Below, one piece after another: positions 8,390 through 16,850 of a stretch of DNA of 64,000 bases (its first letter is position 1; the number at the start of each line of letters is the position of its first letter). The position numbers and the translations under genes are program-made. Origin of the DNA: Bacillota bacterium (GTDB lineage Bacteria; Bacillota; Clostridia; Acetivibrionales; DTU013); the NCBI GenBank assembly GCA_023411575.1, contig JAEYOP010000008.1, forward strand, positions 1-64,000, given 5' to 3'. Under the pieces are notes generated by a model. The model ran no database searches. It was not told where the DNA came from and worked only from the letters and a program-made list of their open reading frames with translations.

Positions 8390-9863
8390 TTATGGGGAAA
8401 AGCATGAAACGATAGAGACCCAAAGGGAGCTTTTGGTCGATTATGCGTGCAGGCACGGGCTGGGGCAGGTATGCAGCATATATGAGGACGACAACGTATC
8501 CGGTTCCGGCTTCGAGAGGGCGGGAATCGAAAGGCTCCGGGAGGATGTGCTGACCGGAAGGATCGACCTGCTGCTGGTGAAGGACCTGTCCCGTCTTGGA
8601 CGAAACAATGCTAAAACGCTGCAATTCCTGGATTTCCTTGAAGAATACGGCGTCCGGGTGCTGAGCAGCGACGGCCGCTATGACAGCCGGCTGGGCGACG
8701 ATCTCGTGGGGATCGAGACGTGGGCAAACGAGCGGTATGTCCGGGATATATCGCGGAAAATACGCTCCAGCCTGCGTTTCAAGATACAAAGGGGGGAGTA
8801 TGTGGGGCATGCTCCCTTTGGATACCGGAAGCTGGAGGGGAAGGGCAACCGGCTGTTTATTGACGATTTTCAGGCGGAAACGGTCCGCAGCATCTACCGC
8901 CTTTATCTGTCGGGCCTCGGCTACGCGGCAATCGCGGCGCGTTTGAATGAAGACGGCCACCCTTCCCCGGGCGGCGGCGGCTGGAACAAGATCGCCGTAA
9001 GAAGAATCCTTGTTTCTTCCGTATATATTGGGGATACGGTGCAGGGCGTCAGTGAAAGGGTGAGCTTCAAAAGCAAGAAGACCAGGCGGCTTCCCAGGGA
9101 GGCGTGGGTGGTGACCGAGGATACTCATGAAGCCATTGTCCCGGAAGAAGTGTTCCAGGAAGTCCAGAAAAAGCGGGAGGGCAGGGGAAACGGCGGAAGA
9201 AGCGGCGGAACCCCGCACAAAGAGGTTATCCACGTGTTCCGCGGCCTTATCCGGTGCGGGGACTGCGGCAGCGCCCTGTATGCCCGGAAGGCGGCGGGCG
9301 GTATCGCGTATGTCTGCGGAAATTATTGCAGATATGGGAAAAAGGCTTGCACAAGTCATTTTATATATGAAGACGAAATTGCCACAATTGTTTGCGAAGA
9401 GCTTGTCGGGCTGTTTGCTTCGGAGGACTGCCTGAAGGAGTTGGAGCGGTGGGTTGCGGCGGCCGGGCGCGGCTTTGCAGGCGGAGCCTGGGACTGCCGC
9501 GGGATCGGTGCCGCCGGCCCGGAATGGGCCCGAAGAAGGCTTTCAGCCTGCCGCAGACAGCAGGATATGCTGTATGCGGATAGGCTGGAGGGCCGGATAT
9601 CGGCGCAGCATTTCGACAGAATGAACAGCGTTCTGGAAGAACGGCTGCGGATTCTGGAGGCGCAGCTGCGCGATGCGGAGGCGGCGGCTTCCGCCGGCGC
9701 GGACATAGGCCGGGTCCTTGGGGAGGCCGTGGAGGAATTCCGGCAGGGAAGGCTTACAAACGAAATCGCGGCGGCGATTGTGGACGGAATCACCGTATTC
9801 CATGAAGGAAATTCCATTTCAGGGGAAGCCGGCACGGTTGTAATTGATTTCAGGATGAAGTAA
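8334..9863 (+). CDS. Large serine recombinase
   Basis: The protein is 509 residues with the three domains of large serine recombinases. The N-terminal resolvase domain starts GIYVRESRDDYG, with the candidate nucleophilic Ser in RES, followed by LLVKDLSRLGRNN. The central recombinase domain includes YVGHAPFGYRKLEGKGNR and LNEDGHPSPGGGGWNKIAVR. A zinc ribbon follows (CGDCGSALYARK...CGNYC), then a C-terminal helical region with DRLEGRIS. Such enzymes integrate or excise phages, transposons and sporulation elements. No phage, conjugation or cargo gene and no obvious att pair is adjacent. The ATG at 8334 is conventional, but only AAAGGGG 11 bases upstream supports it; a TTG at 8304 is an alternative. 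Confidence 0.9.
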   Translation: MKAQVADRIGIYVRESRDDYGEKHETIETQRELLVDYACRHGLGQVCSIYEDDNVSGSGFERAGIERLREDVLTGRIDLLLVKDLSRLGRNNAKTLQFLDFLEEYGVRVLSSDGRYDSRLGDDLVGIETWANERYVRDISRKIRSSLRFKIQRGEYVGHAPFGYRKLEGKGNRLFIDDFQAETVRSIYRLYLSGLGYAAIAARLNEDGHPSPGGGGWNKIAVRRILVSSVYIGDTVQGVSERVSFKSKKTRRLPREAWVVTEDTHEAIVPEEVFQEVQKKREGRGNGGRSGGTPHKEVIHVFRGLIRCGDCGSALYARKAAGGIAYVCGNYCRYGKKACTSHFIYEDEIATIVCEELVGLFASEDCLKELERWVAAAGRGFAGGAWDCRGIGAAGPEWARRRLSACRRQQDMLYADRLEGRISAQHFDRMNSVLEERLRILEAQLRDAEAAASAGADIGRVLGEAVEEFRQGRLTNEIAAAIVDGITVFHEGNSISGEAGTVVIDFRMK

Positions 9864-9893
9864 AATGAAAGAAGATATGGAGGAACGTACCCT

Positions 9894-10775
9894 ATGAAAA
9901 AAGCCTTGCTGATATACAATCCCCTTTCCGGGAACAGAAACGTACCGAAGAAGCTGGACTACCTCATCGGGCGGTTTATGGAAAAAGGAATGCTTGCGGT
10001 TCCCTACCGCGTGGAAGGAGATTGCGAAGAAAAGCTGAGGGTTCTCCTGGAAGAGGGGGATTACAGCTATACGGTTGTTTCGGGCGGCGACGGCACGGTG
10101 AACATGCTGGCTTCCGTTTTGCTGAAGTCCGGCATTGACATCCCCATGGGCATCATTCCCGCGGGCACCTGCAACGATTTTGCCAGAAGCCTGAACATTC
10201 CCTCCGACATCAAAAAATGCATGGACATCATCCTGGACGGTAATGTGGCCCAGATCGACGCAGGGCTGCTCAATGGGGAAAAGTACTGCCTTAATACCTG
10301 CGCCGGAGGGAATCTGGTGGATGTTTCCTACAACACCAACAGCGAGCTGAAAAGGAATTTCGGAGCGCTGGCCTATTACATCAACGGCCTGGCCGAGTTC
10401 AACAACATAAAGCCCGTGCACCTGAAGCTCACCACCGACAACGAAATTGTCGAGGATGAGTTCTGGCTTTTCCTGGTCTTGAACGGGAGACATGCCGCCG
10501 GCTTTTACAACCTGGTTCATGAGGCCGATCTGTCCGATGGGTTTATGGACATCCTCCTGCTGAAAAACTGCCTTCATATTGAAATTGCCGGGCTGCTCTT
10601 CAAGCTGCTGAACAATGATTTTGTCAACGACCGGAACGTGGTGTGGCTAAGGACGAAAAACTGCGTGATCGAGGGAGACCGGGGTTTTTCCCTCAGCGTG
10701 GACGGTGAAAAGTGGAGGAATCTCCCTGTTGAGATTCAATTCCTGCAAAAGGCTCTGAAGGTTTTTGTGAAATAA
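9894..10775 (+). CDS. Diacylglycerol/lipid kinase, YegS-BmrU-DgkB family
   Basis: The protein is 293 residues, the family's usual size. It has the N-terminal LLIYNPLSGN and the catalytic-loop motif VVSGGDGTVNMLASVL (GGDGT). IIPAGTCNDFARSLNIP follows (the GTxNDFAR motif). These define the ATP-binding domain of soluble DAG kinases, which recycle diacylglycerol to phosphatidic acid at the membrane; substrate choice within the family cannot be read here. GGAGG lies upstream of the ATG. The stop codon is the first base of a 101-bp inverted repeat that may end transcription. Confidence 0.9.
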   Translation: MKKALLIYNPLSGNRNVPKKLDYLIGRFMEKGMLAVPYRVEGDCEEKLRVLLEEGDYSYTVVSGGDGTVNMLASVLLKSGIDIPMGIIPAGTCNDFARSLNIPSDIKKCMDIILDGNVAQIDAGLLNGEKYCLNTCAGGNLVDVSYNTNSELKRNFGALAYYINGLAEFNNIKPVHLKLTTDNEIVEDEFWLFLVLNGRHAAGFYNLVHEADLSDGFMDILLLKNCLHIEIAGLLFKLLNNDFVNDRNVVWLRTKNCVIEGDRGFSLSVDGEKWRNLPVEIQFLQKALKVFVK

Positions 10776-10875
10776 GGCGCGATGAAATAATTCCTTCCCG
10801 TTTTTCCGGTAAAATATCGGCGGTTCTTCGATTTTTACCGGAGATCATACGGGAAACTATTATTTCATTGCGCCT
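10775..10875. repeat. 101-bp inverted repeat with nested stem
   Basis: The 27-bp arms at 10775-10801 and 10849-10875 match at 23 of 27 positions in inverted orientation. Inside, CCGGTAAAA pairs with TTTTTACCGG. The whole can fold into one long hairpin. It begins at the stop of the lipid kinase. It could be a MITE-like unit or a processing/termination hairpin. Confidence 0.6.
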
Positions 10876-10964
10876 AAATAGCTCCATCGGCCGAATCCGG
10901 CCTTCCAACTTCTTTTTTTGTAATATTAGCCCATTACGGACATATATTTATAATGTGAATCGGA

Positions 10965-11004
10965 AAAGAGGACACACAGGCTGTATTTTGCGGGTGCCCT
11001 CTTT
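10965..11004 (+). other. Hairpin upstream of spoIVA
   Basis: AAAGAGG-A-CAC (10965-10975) pairs with GTG-C-CCTCTTT (10994-11004) with one mismatch. The gap 10876-11064 otherwise holds A+T-rich sequence. A sigma-E promoter is expected for spoIVA, but I could not identify one convincingly. Confidence 0.3.
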
Positions 11005-11064
11005 CAATTGATGCTCGAAACAGTTCGTATTATGCTTTGCTTATAGCTTAAGGGGGGTTAGCGG

Positions 11065-12543
11065 GTGGAAAAATACAGCATATATCAGCAGATCGCTGAG
11101 AGGACGCAGGGAGATATTTATATAGGGGTCGTGGGACCTGTAAGGACAGGGAAGTCAACGCTCATAAAAAGATTCATGGATTTACTCGTCATACCGAACA
11201 TAGAAAACGTGTACAGCCGTGAAAGGGCCAAGGATGAACTTCCGCAAAGTGCTACCGGCCGTACGATCATGACGACCGAACCGAAGTTTGTTCCCAACGA
11301 GGCGGTTGAAATCACCCTGGATGAAACGCTGAAGCTGAAGGTAAGGCTGGTGGACTGCGTGGGCTATCTGGTCAAAGGCGCGCTGGGGTATCTGGAAAAC
11401 AACTCCCCCAGGATGGTTTCCACACCATGGTTCGACTACCAGATCCCGTTCGAGCAGGCGGCGGAGCTCGGAACGAAGAAGGTCATCAACGACCATTCCA
11501 CCATCGGAATCGTCGTCACGACGGACGGGAGCATAACGGACATTGGGCGGGAGGACTACATCGAGGCGGAAAGACGGGTTATCGGCGAGCTTAAGGAGAT
11601 CAACAAGCCCTTTGTCATCGTACTCAACTCGGTCCACCCGGCGGACGCCGAAACGGAAAGGCTCCGGGTCGAACTGGAGGGGAAATACGAGGTCCCGGTC
11701 ATCAGCGTCAACTGCGCGCAGATGCGCAATGAAGACATGGCAGGCATCATGGAACGCATCCTTTATGAATTCCCGGTCTGCGAAATCGGAATCAACATTC
11801 CCAGATGGGTGGAAACCCTGGAACAGGACCACTGGCTCCGGGTCGATATGATGCAGGCGATTCGCGATACTTTCAAGGGCGTTCAGAAAATACGCGAAGC
11901 AAAGGACACCATTGCCGCGTTTGCCGGGTATGATTTCATCCGGAAGGCCGGCATATCGGAAATCAACGCCGGCGTCGGAAACATGCTGCTGGAGATCGAA
12001 ACGCCGGAAGACCTGTTCTACAAAGTCCTGACCGACGCCACCGGCATCCGGATCGAAGGGGAGCACCGTTTGATCAGCCTGATCCGGAGTCTTGCGGATA
12101 TCAAAAGAGAATACGAGAGAGTGGAATTCGCACTGCATGAGGTGCGGGTGAAGGGCTATGGCGTCGTCACACCGCAGATGGGCGAAATGACCCTTGACGA
12201 ACCGGAAATCATCAAGCAGGGCAATCGGTTCGGCGTGAAGCTGAGAGCCAGCGCGCCGTCCATCCACATGATCCGGGCCGACATCGAGACGGAGATCGCT
12301 CCGCTGGTCGGAACGGAGAAACAGTCGGAGGAGCTGGTCAATTATCTTCTGAAGGAATTTGAAAGCGAGCCGGGCAAGATCTGGCAGTCGAACATCTTCG
12401 GCAAATCGCTGCACGAGCTGGTCAGCGAGGGCCTGCACAACAAGCTGAACAGAATGCCGGAGGATGCCCAGCTGAAGCTGCAGGAGACGCTGCAGAGGAT
12501 CATCAACGAGGGAAGCGGCGGGCTGATCTGCATTATATTGTAA
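11065..12543 (+). CDS. spoIVA: Stage IV sporulation protein A (spore coat morphogenetic ATPase)
   Basis: SpoIVA polymerises on the forespore surface using ATP and forms the base on which the coat assembles. The protein is 492 residues, exactly the family length. The N-terminal GTPase-like domain has Walker A GVVGPVRTGKSTLIKRF and the characteristic ELPQSATGRTIMTTEPKF and VDCVGYLVKGALGY. The C-terminus ends GSGGLICIIL. The start is GTG preceded by AGGGGGGT. In Bacillus it is under sigma-E. It shows that the host sporulates, in line with sigK at 51.3 kb. A strong bidirectional terminator follows. Confidence 0.97.
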   Translation: MEKYSIYQQIAERTQGDIYIGVVGPVRTGKSTLIKRFMDLLVIPNIENVYSRERAKDELPQSATGRTIMTTEPKFVPNEAVEITLDETLKLKVRLVDCVGYLVKGALGYLENNSPRMVSTPWFDYQIPFEQAAELGTKKVINDHSTIGIVVTTDGSITDIGREDYIEAERRVIGELKEINKPFVIVLNSVHPADAETERLRVELEGKYEVPVISVNCAQMRNEDMAGIMERILYEFPVCEIGINIPRWVETLEQDHWLRVDMMQAIRDTFKGVQKIREAKDTIAAFAGYDFIRKAGISEINAGVGNMLLEIETPEDLFYKVLTDATGIRIEGEHRLISLIRSLADIKREYERVEFALHEVRVKGYGVVTPQMGEMTLDEPEIIKQGNRFGVKLRASAPSIHMIRADIETEIAPLVGTEKQSEELVNYLLKEFESEPGKIWQSNIFGKSLHELVSEGLHNKLNRMPEDAQLKLQETLQRIINEGSGGLICIIL

Positions 12544-12571
12544 TCTATAAGAATATGAAGCATTTGGAACA

Positions 12572-12601
12572 TAAAAGCACCTTTCGGGGTGCTTTTATTT
12601 G
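12572..12601. terminator. Terminator of spoIVA, shared with the convergent gene
   Basis: AAAAGCACC/GGGTGCTTTT around the loop TTTCG, with T-rich sequence on one side and A-rich on the other, so it can work in both directions. Confidence 0.85.
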
Positions 12602-12873
12602 TTCACTGTTTTTTGAAGCTCCCCGATATCGTCATAGGCGACTTTTATAGCGGATTTGATAAATTCCACGTCGGCCTGCACTTTCTTTACTTCCGACTTT
12701 ACTTCCTTCACTTCCGCATTTGTCTGTTTAACAGCAGCAAAGACTTGATTAAATCTAATCGTGGTGTCTTCCGCCAGCTTTTCGATTTTGCCGTTCAGAC
12801 GATCTTCCATGGAATCCATCCTGCCGTTCATCCGGCCTTCCATAGCTTTCAGTTCCCTTAAAACTTCTTCCAT
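12595..12873 (-). CDS. Small coiled-coil protein
   Basis: The protein is 92 residues, almost entirely charged heptad sequence (MEEVLRELKAMEGRMNGRMD ... QTNAEVKEVKSEVKKVQADV), predicted to form one long coiled coil. It has no signal, membrane segment or known domain. Similar short proteins are common in Firmicutes and lack assigned functions. AAGGGG precedes the ATG on the minus strand. It converges on spoIVA and shares its terminator. Confidence 0.65.
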   Translation of the reverse strand: MEEVLRELKAMEGRMNGRMDSMEDRLNGKIEKLAEDTTIRFNQVFAAVKQTNAEVKEVKSEVKKVQADVEFIKSAIKVAYDDIGELQKTVNK

Positions 12874-12982
12874 AATTCGGCCCCTTCATCCTTATGGGTC
12901 GCTTGCTTCTGCGATTGAATCCTAATACAATTTTCGCTTATTTCCCTTTTTTCGTCAAGCTGAAATGTTGCTTCTGTAAGTT

Positions 12983-13010
12983 TTGCGTTTTGATGAATAT
13001 ATGATAAAAT
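12983..13010 (+). promoter_or_regulatory. Candidate promoter of the phosphohexomutase gene
   Basis: TTGCGT (12983-12988) and TAAAAT (13005-13010) are spaced 16 bases apart, 45 bases before the start. Confidence 0.4.
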
Positions 13011-13055
13011 ATGTGGTAAAAACAGGACAGGGCGAATGAAATCGGGAGGATGGAA

Positions 13056-14795
13056 ATGAGCAGCAGGACGATTTATGAATTTTGGCTGAAGAGCAATTAC
13101 TTTGACGATGCGACGAAAAAAGAACTGGAACAGATAAAGGACAATCCGGCGGAAATCGAAGAGCGCTTCTACAGGGACATGGAGTTCGGCACCGGAGGGC
13201 TGCGCGGCATCATCGGGGCGGGCACCAACCGGATGAACCTCTACACCGTGCGGAAGGCGTCCCAGGGACTGGCCAACTATTTGCTGAAAAACCTGCCGGA
13301 TGCCCGGGAACGCGGCATTGCCATCGCCTACGATTGCAGGCGCATGTCGCCGGAGTTCTCCGCGGAAGCGGCGGGGGTGTTTGCTGCCAACGGCATCAAG
13401 GCCTGGCTTTTTGACGAGCTTCGTCCCACGCCGGAGCTTTCGTTCGCCGTGCGGTACCTGAAGGCCGCCGCCGGGATTGTGGTGACGGCCAGCCATAACC
13501 CGAAGCAGTACAACGGCTACAAGGTCTACGGAGAGGATGGAGGGCAGCTTCCCCTGGAAGGATCGGAAGCCGTTCTCAATGAAATAAACGGCATCGCGGA
13601 CATAACAAAGATCGTACCCATGCCCCAGGCCGAGGCGATAGCAAAAGGCCTGATCGTTAAGATCGGCAAAGAAGTGGACGACGCCTATATCAGCAGCTTG
13701 AAGACGCTCGTGGTGAATCCCCCGGTGCTTTCAAAAACCGCCGGCTCCATGAAAATCGTGTACACGCCGCTGCATGGGTCCGGGAATAAGCCTGTCAGAA
13801 GGATATTGAGAGAAATCGGCTTTACAAACGTTCTGGTGGTTCCCGAGCAGGAACAGCCCGATTCCGAATTCAGCACGGTCAAATCCCCGAACCCGGAGGA
13901 AAGGGACGCTTTCAAACTGGCGATTGAGCTTGCCGCAAAAGAGGATGTGGATCTGATCATCGGGACGGACCCCGACAGCGACAGGGTCGGCGTTGTGGTA
14001 AGGAGCTCCTCCGGGGAATACATGGTCCTGACCGGAAACCAGACGGGCTGTCTGCTGCTGGAATACATCCTTTCACAGAAAAAAGCGGTGGGAAGCCTTC
14101 CTTCCAACGGATTTGCCGTTAAAACCATCGTAACCAGCGAATTGTCCAGAAAGATTGCCGAATACTACGGCGTGGAACTGATCGAGGTTCTCACGGGCTT
14201 CAAATTCATCGGCGAAAAGATCAAGGAACTGGATGAAACAGGCCGAAAAAAATACCTCTTCGGGTTTGAAGAGAGCTACGGCTATCTCGCGGGGACCTTT
14301 GCGCGGGACAAGGATGCCGTGGTGGCCAGCATGCTTATCGGAGAGATGGCGGCCTATTACAAGAGCCGTGGGATGTCCCTCTATGAAGGGTTGCAGGAGC
14401 TATTCAGAAAGTATGGCTATTTTATCGAGGGAATCACCTCCTTTACCCTGGAAGGCAAGGAGGGCGTGGAAAAGATCAATTGTGCCATGGATGCCCTCCG
14501 GGGTGAGAAATCGGGCGATTTCGGCGGCTGCAGGGTAGCGGCGGTCCGGGACTATCAAACCGGGGAAACCTTCCTTACCGGCACTGGAAAAAAGGCCGCC
14601 CTGGACCTTCCCGTCTCCAATGTGCTGTATTATGAGCTGGAAGACGGTTCCTGGTTCTGCATAAGGCCTTCGGGGACGGAACCCAAAATCAAGATTTATT
14701 ACGGCGTATCGGAACCGACCCTGGAAAAGGCGCAACAAAAGCTCGAAAGCATAAAAGAAAAGGTTATAGCAAGGATAAAGCGGCTTCTGGATTAG
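13056..14795 (+). CDS. Phospho-sugar mutase (phosphoglucomutase/phosphomannomutase, PgcA-like)
   Basis: The protein is 579 residues, the long type typical of Firmicutes alpha-phosphoglucomutases. The motifs are in order: FGTGGLRGIIGAG near the N-terminus, the phosphoserine loop TASHNPKQYNGYKVYG, the Mg site GTDPDSDRVG, the sugar loop GFEESYGY and the phosphate-binding RPSGTEPKIKIYYG. It interconverts hexose-6- and hexose-1-phosphates for glycogen, cell-wall and nucleotide-sugar synthesis. The ATG at 13056 is 6 bases after GGAGG; the in-frame ATG at 13050 touches that site. Its 3' end overlaps the convergent Cys-rich gene by 32 bases. Confidence 0.93.
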   Translation: MSSRTIYEFWLKSNYFDDATKKELEQIKDNPAEIEERFYRDMEFGTGGLRGIIGAGTNRMNLYTVRKASQGLANYLLKNLPDARERGIAIAYDCRRMSPEFSAEAAGVFAANGIKAWLFDELRPTPELSFAVRYLKAAAGIVVTASHNPKQYNGYKVYGEDGGQLPLEGSEAVLNEINGIADITKIVPMPQAEAIAKGLIVKIGKEVDDAYISSLKTLVVNPPVLSKTAGSMKIVYTPLHGSGNKPVRRILREIGFTNVLVVPEQEQPDSEFSTVKSPNPEERDAFKLAIELAAKEDVDLIIGTDPDSDRVGVVVRSSSGEYMVLTGNQTGCLLLEYILSQKKAVGSLPSNGFAVKTIVTSELSRKIAEYYGVELIEVLTGFKFIGEKIKELDETGRKKYLFGFEESYGYLAGTFARDKDAVVASMLIGEMAAYYKSRGMSLYEGLQELFRKYGYFIEGITSFTLEGKEGVEKINCAMDALRGEKSGDFGGCRVAAVRDYQTGETFLTGTGKKAALDLPVSNVLYYELEDGSWFCIRPSGTEPKIKIYYGVSEPTLEKAQQKLESIKEKVIARIKRLLD

Positions 14796-15438
14796 CGTCG
14801 CCGGCCGGATTCCGGTTTTTATAAAATGCTCCCAGTTCATCGGCTATTTTGCGGCAGGGGGAGCAGGCATGATAATCTCCCTGCCCGTAACATTTTTTAT
14901 AAATGCCGTAATCGGTGGACGCACAGATATGGCATGGCTTCTCGCCTGACAACAGGCCCTTTTCCAGCCCTTCCAGAACTTCAAAGTTGTATATTGCCGC
15001 AGAACTGAAAGCCAGCTGCAAATTCCTGAAATAATTCTCCTCCGGGAGCCTGCTGAAGCAGGCGCAGGTTTCGGAATAGTACCATGGGAGCCTCAGCTGG
15101 TCCCCATTATAGGGGTAGATGGAATCACAGTTCAGCAGGCCCGGCAGCAGGGGCTTGCATTCGGAATATTTGCCCATGCTGCACTTCAGGCACTGCCTGT
15201 GGCAGCCGGAATATACCAGATGGTTGCAGAAAACACAGCTTGCATGTGCTTCCGCCGTATGCTTCCTATATAATACAGGCATATATTCCGTTAAAATATA
15301 ATGCTTGTAAATCGTATCTTCGGAAAATAGCCTTATGGCTCTTACATTCTCCGCAATTACGGTAAATTTCCTTGTAAGGGACGACAAGCGGGGCGAAACA
15401 ACAAAGCCCGGCAAGTCGGTCGTGTTACTTTTCAGCAT
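14764..15438 (-). CDS. Cysteine-rich protein of unknown function
   Basis: The protein is 224 residues with strong initiation (AAAGGAGG, 8 bases, ATG). I do not recognise a family. Cysteines are clustered: CVFCNHLVYSGCHRQCLKCS near residue 70, then ECKPLLPGLLNC, CAC, CHIC and KKCYGQGDYHACSPC near the C-terminus. The spacing suggests two or more zinc or iron-sulfur sites. There is no signal peptide or membrane helix. Codon use resembles its neighbours, so it does not look recently acquired. It faces the mutase gene and overlaps its last 32 bases. Confidence 0.7.
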   Translation of the reverse strand: MLKSNTTDLPGFVVSPRLSSLTRKFTVIAENVRAIRLFSEDTIYKHYILTEYMPVLYRKHTAEAHASCVFCNHLVYSGCHRQCLKCSMGKYSECKPLLPGLLNCDSIYPYNGDQLRLPWYYSETCACFSRLPEENYFRNLQLAFSSAAIYNFEVLEGLEKGLLSGEKPCHICASTDYGIYKKCYGQGDYHACSPCRKIADELGAFYKNRNPAGDANPEAALSLL

Positions 15439-15652
15439 GCGCTTTTCCTCCTTTTAACAAACATATATTACCATAAATACACATTGAATACATTTATTGC
15501 CCGAGGAAGCCGGGAATGCAAAAGCGCGCGGCCAAAAGATTTGTTTTATAATGTAAAAAATTTGAATGGTTTTCTGAAAAATAAGGAAGGAATTTATCAT
15601 TCCATGTCGAATTACTAATGTTGTTACCAATGACAAGTCCTTGGAGGATATG

Positions 15653-16717
15653 ATGCGCAGGGTTAACATCGACTCAATACAGTTTGGCGTAAAACTGGCC
15701 CGTACAATTTTTAATTCCGATGGCGGCGTTTTGCTTACAAAAGGCGTGGAACTCAAGGAACCCTTCATAGAAAAGCTGAGAAAACATGGCGTGTCTGAAG
15801 TATATCTCGAGGATGACCTGTCGGAAGGCGTCCAGGTAAAGGACGTGGTCCAGGACCAGACCCGCAGCGAGGCGGTCGTCCTGGCGAAGCGGACCATGCA
15901 GAATTACAATTTCACCTCCTCGGTGGATGTCGAAAATGTCAAAAAAATAGTAAATGGAATTATTGACGAACTTTTGGGAAATGATGATATTTTATATAAC
16001 CTTTCTGAAATAAAATCGGTGGACGATTATACTTTTGAACATTCCGTAAACGTATGCATCCTGTCGCTGATCACCGGGATCGGCCTGGGCTTTGACATCT
16101 CCAGGCTCAGGGAACTCGGCGTGGGAGCCATGCTCCACGACATCGGCAAGCTCTGCATCCCCCAGGAGATACTGAAAAAACCTTCCCAGCTGACGGTGGA
16201 TGAATTTGAAGAAATCAAGAAACACACCATTTTCGGGTATGAAATCCTGAAGAAAAGTGAAAAAGTCAGTCTCGTGTCGGCCTATATCGCTTTCGGCCAC
16301 CATGAACGGTTTGACGGAAGCGGCTATCCCCTCCAACTGAAAAATGAGAACATCCAGCTGTGCGCCAGGATCGTGGCGGTTGCTGACGTTTACGACGCGC
16401 TTACCTCGGACCGCGTATACCGGAAAAAGCTGAAGCCCAATGAAGTTTATGAATATATTACCTCCCTTGGGGCCAATCATTTTGACCCGAGAGTCATTGA
16501 AAACTTCGTCAAGTACGTTACCATTTATCCTGCCGGTACGGGGGTGCTGCTCAATACCCGGGAGCGGGCGCTTGTCGTACGCCACAACAAGAATCTTCCT
16601 ACCAGGCCTGTCGTTCGTATCATCTATGACGAGAAAATGAAGAGACACGCCATCCTAAAAGAAATTGACCTGTCGGAACAAACCAATATTTTCATTGTGG
16701 ATGCTTGTGAGTTATAA
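15653..16717 (+). CDS. HD-GYP domain protein, probable c-di-GMP phosphodiesterase
   Basis: The protein is 354 residues. An N-terminal domain of about 100 residues (VNIDSIQFGVKLARTIFNSD) precedes an HD-GYP domain. The domain has HSVNVCILS, MLHDIGKLCIPQEIL (HD), GHHERFDGSGYPLQL (HHE and GYP) and VADVYDALTSDRVYR. All metal ligands seen in active enzymes appear present, so hydrolysis of c-di-GMP is likely. A C-terminal extension of about 80 residues resembles the PilZ-like tail seen on many clostridial relatives, but I cannot confirm it. ATG 15653 is 5 bases after GGAGG; ATG 15650 is too close. Confidence 0.9.
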   Translation: MRRVNIDSIQFGVKLARTIFNSDGGVLLTKGVELKEPFIEKLRKHGVSEVYLEDDLSEGVQVKDVVQDQTRSEAVVLAKRTMQNYNFTSSVDVENVKKIVNGIIDELLGNDDILYNLSEIKSVDDYTFEHSVNVCILSLITGIGLGFDISRLRELGVGAMLHDIGKLCIPQEILKKPSQLTVDEFEEIKKHTIFGYEILKKSEKVSLVSAYIAFGHHERFDGSGYPLQLKNENIQLCARIVAVADVYDALTSDRVYRKKLKPNEVYEYITSLGANHFDPRVIENFVKYVTIYPAGTGVLLNTRERALVVRHNKNLPTRPVVRIIYDEKMKRHAILKEIDLSEQTNIFIVDACEL

Positions 16718-16728
16718 TGAAAGAAGAC

Positions 16729-16747
16729 ATACTTCCGCAGGAAGTAT
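16729..16747. other. Perfect hairpin between the HD-GYP gene and dnaE
   Basis: ATACTTCC and GGAAGTAT (8-bp stem) around GCA. There is no T-run, and it lies 104 bases before dnaE. It could be a leader structure or an operator. Confidence 0.35.
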
Positions 16748-16850
16748 CCGACGGCAGCACGGCGTTATGCCTTGAAGGCGGCGTTCCGTGGCGGTGCGGG
16801 GAGCTATTCCGCGCCAATGCCGCGCCAATATTATGACCGGAGGATCCGAC

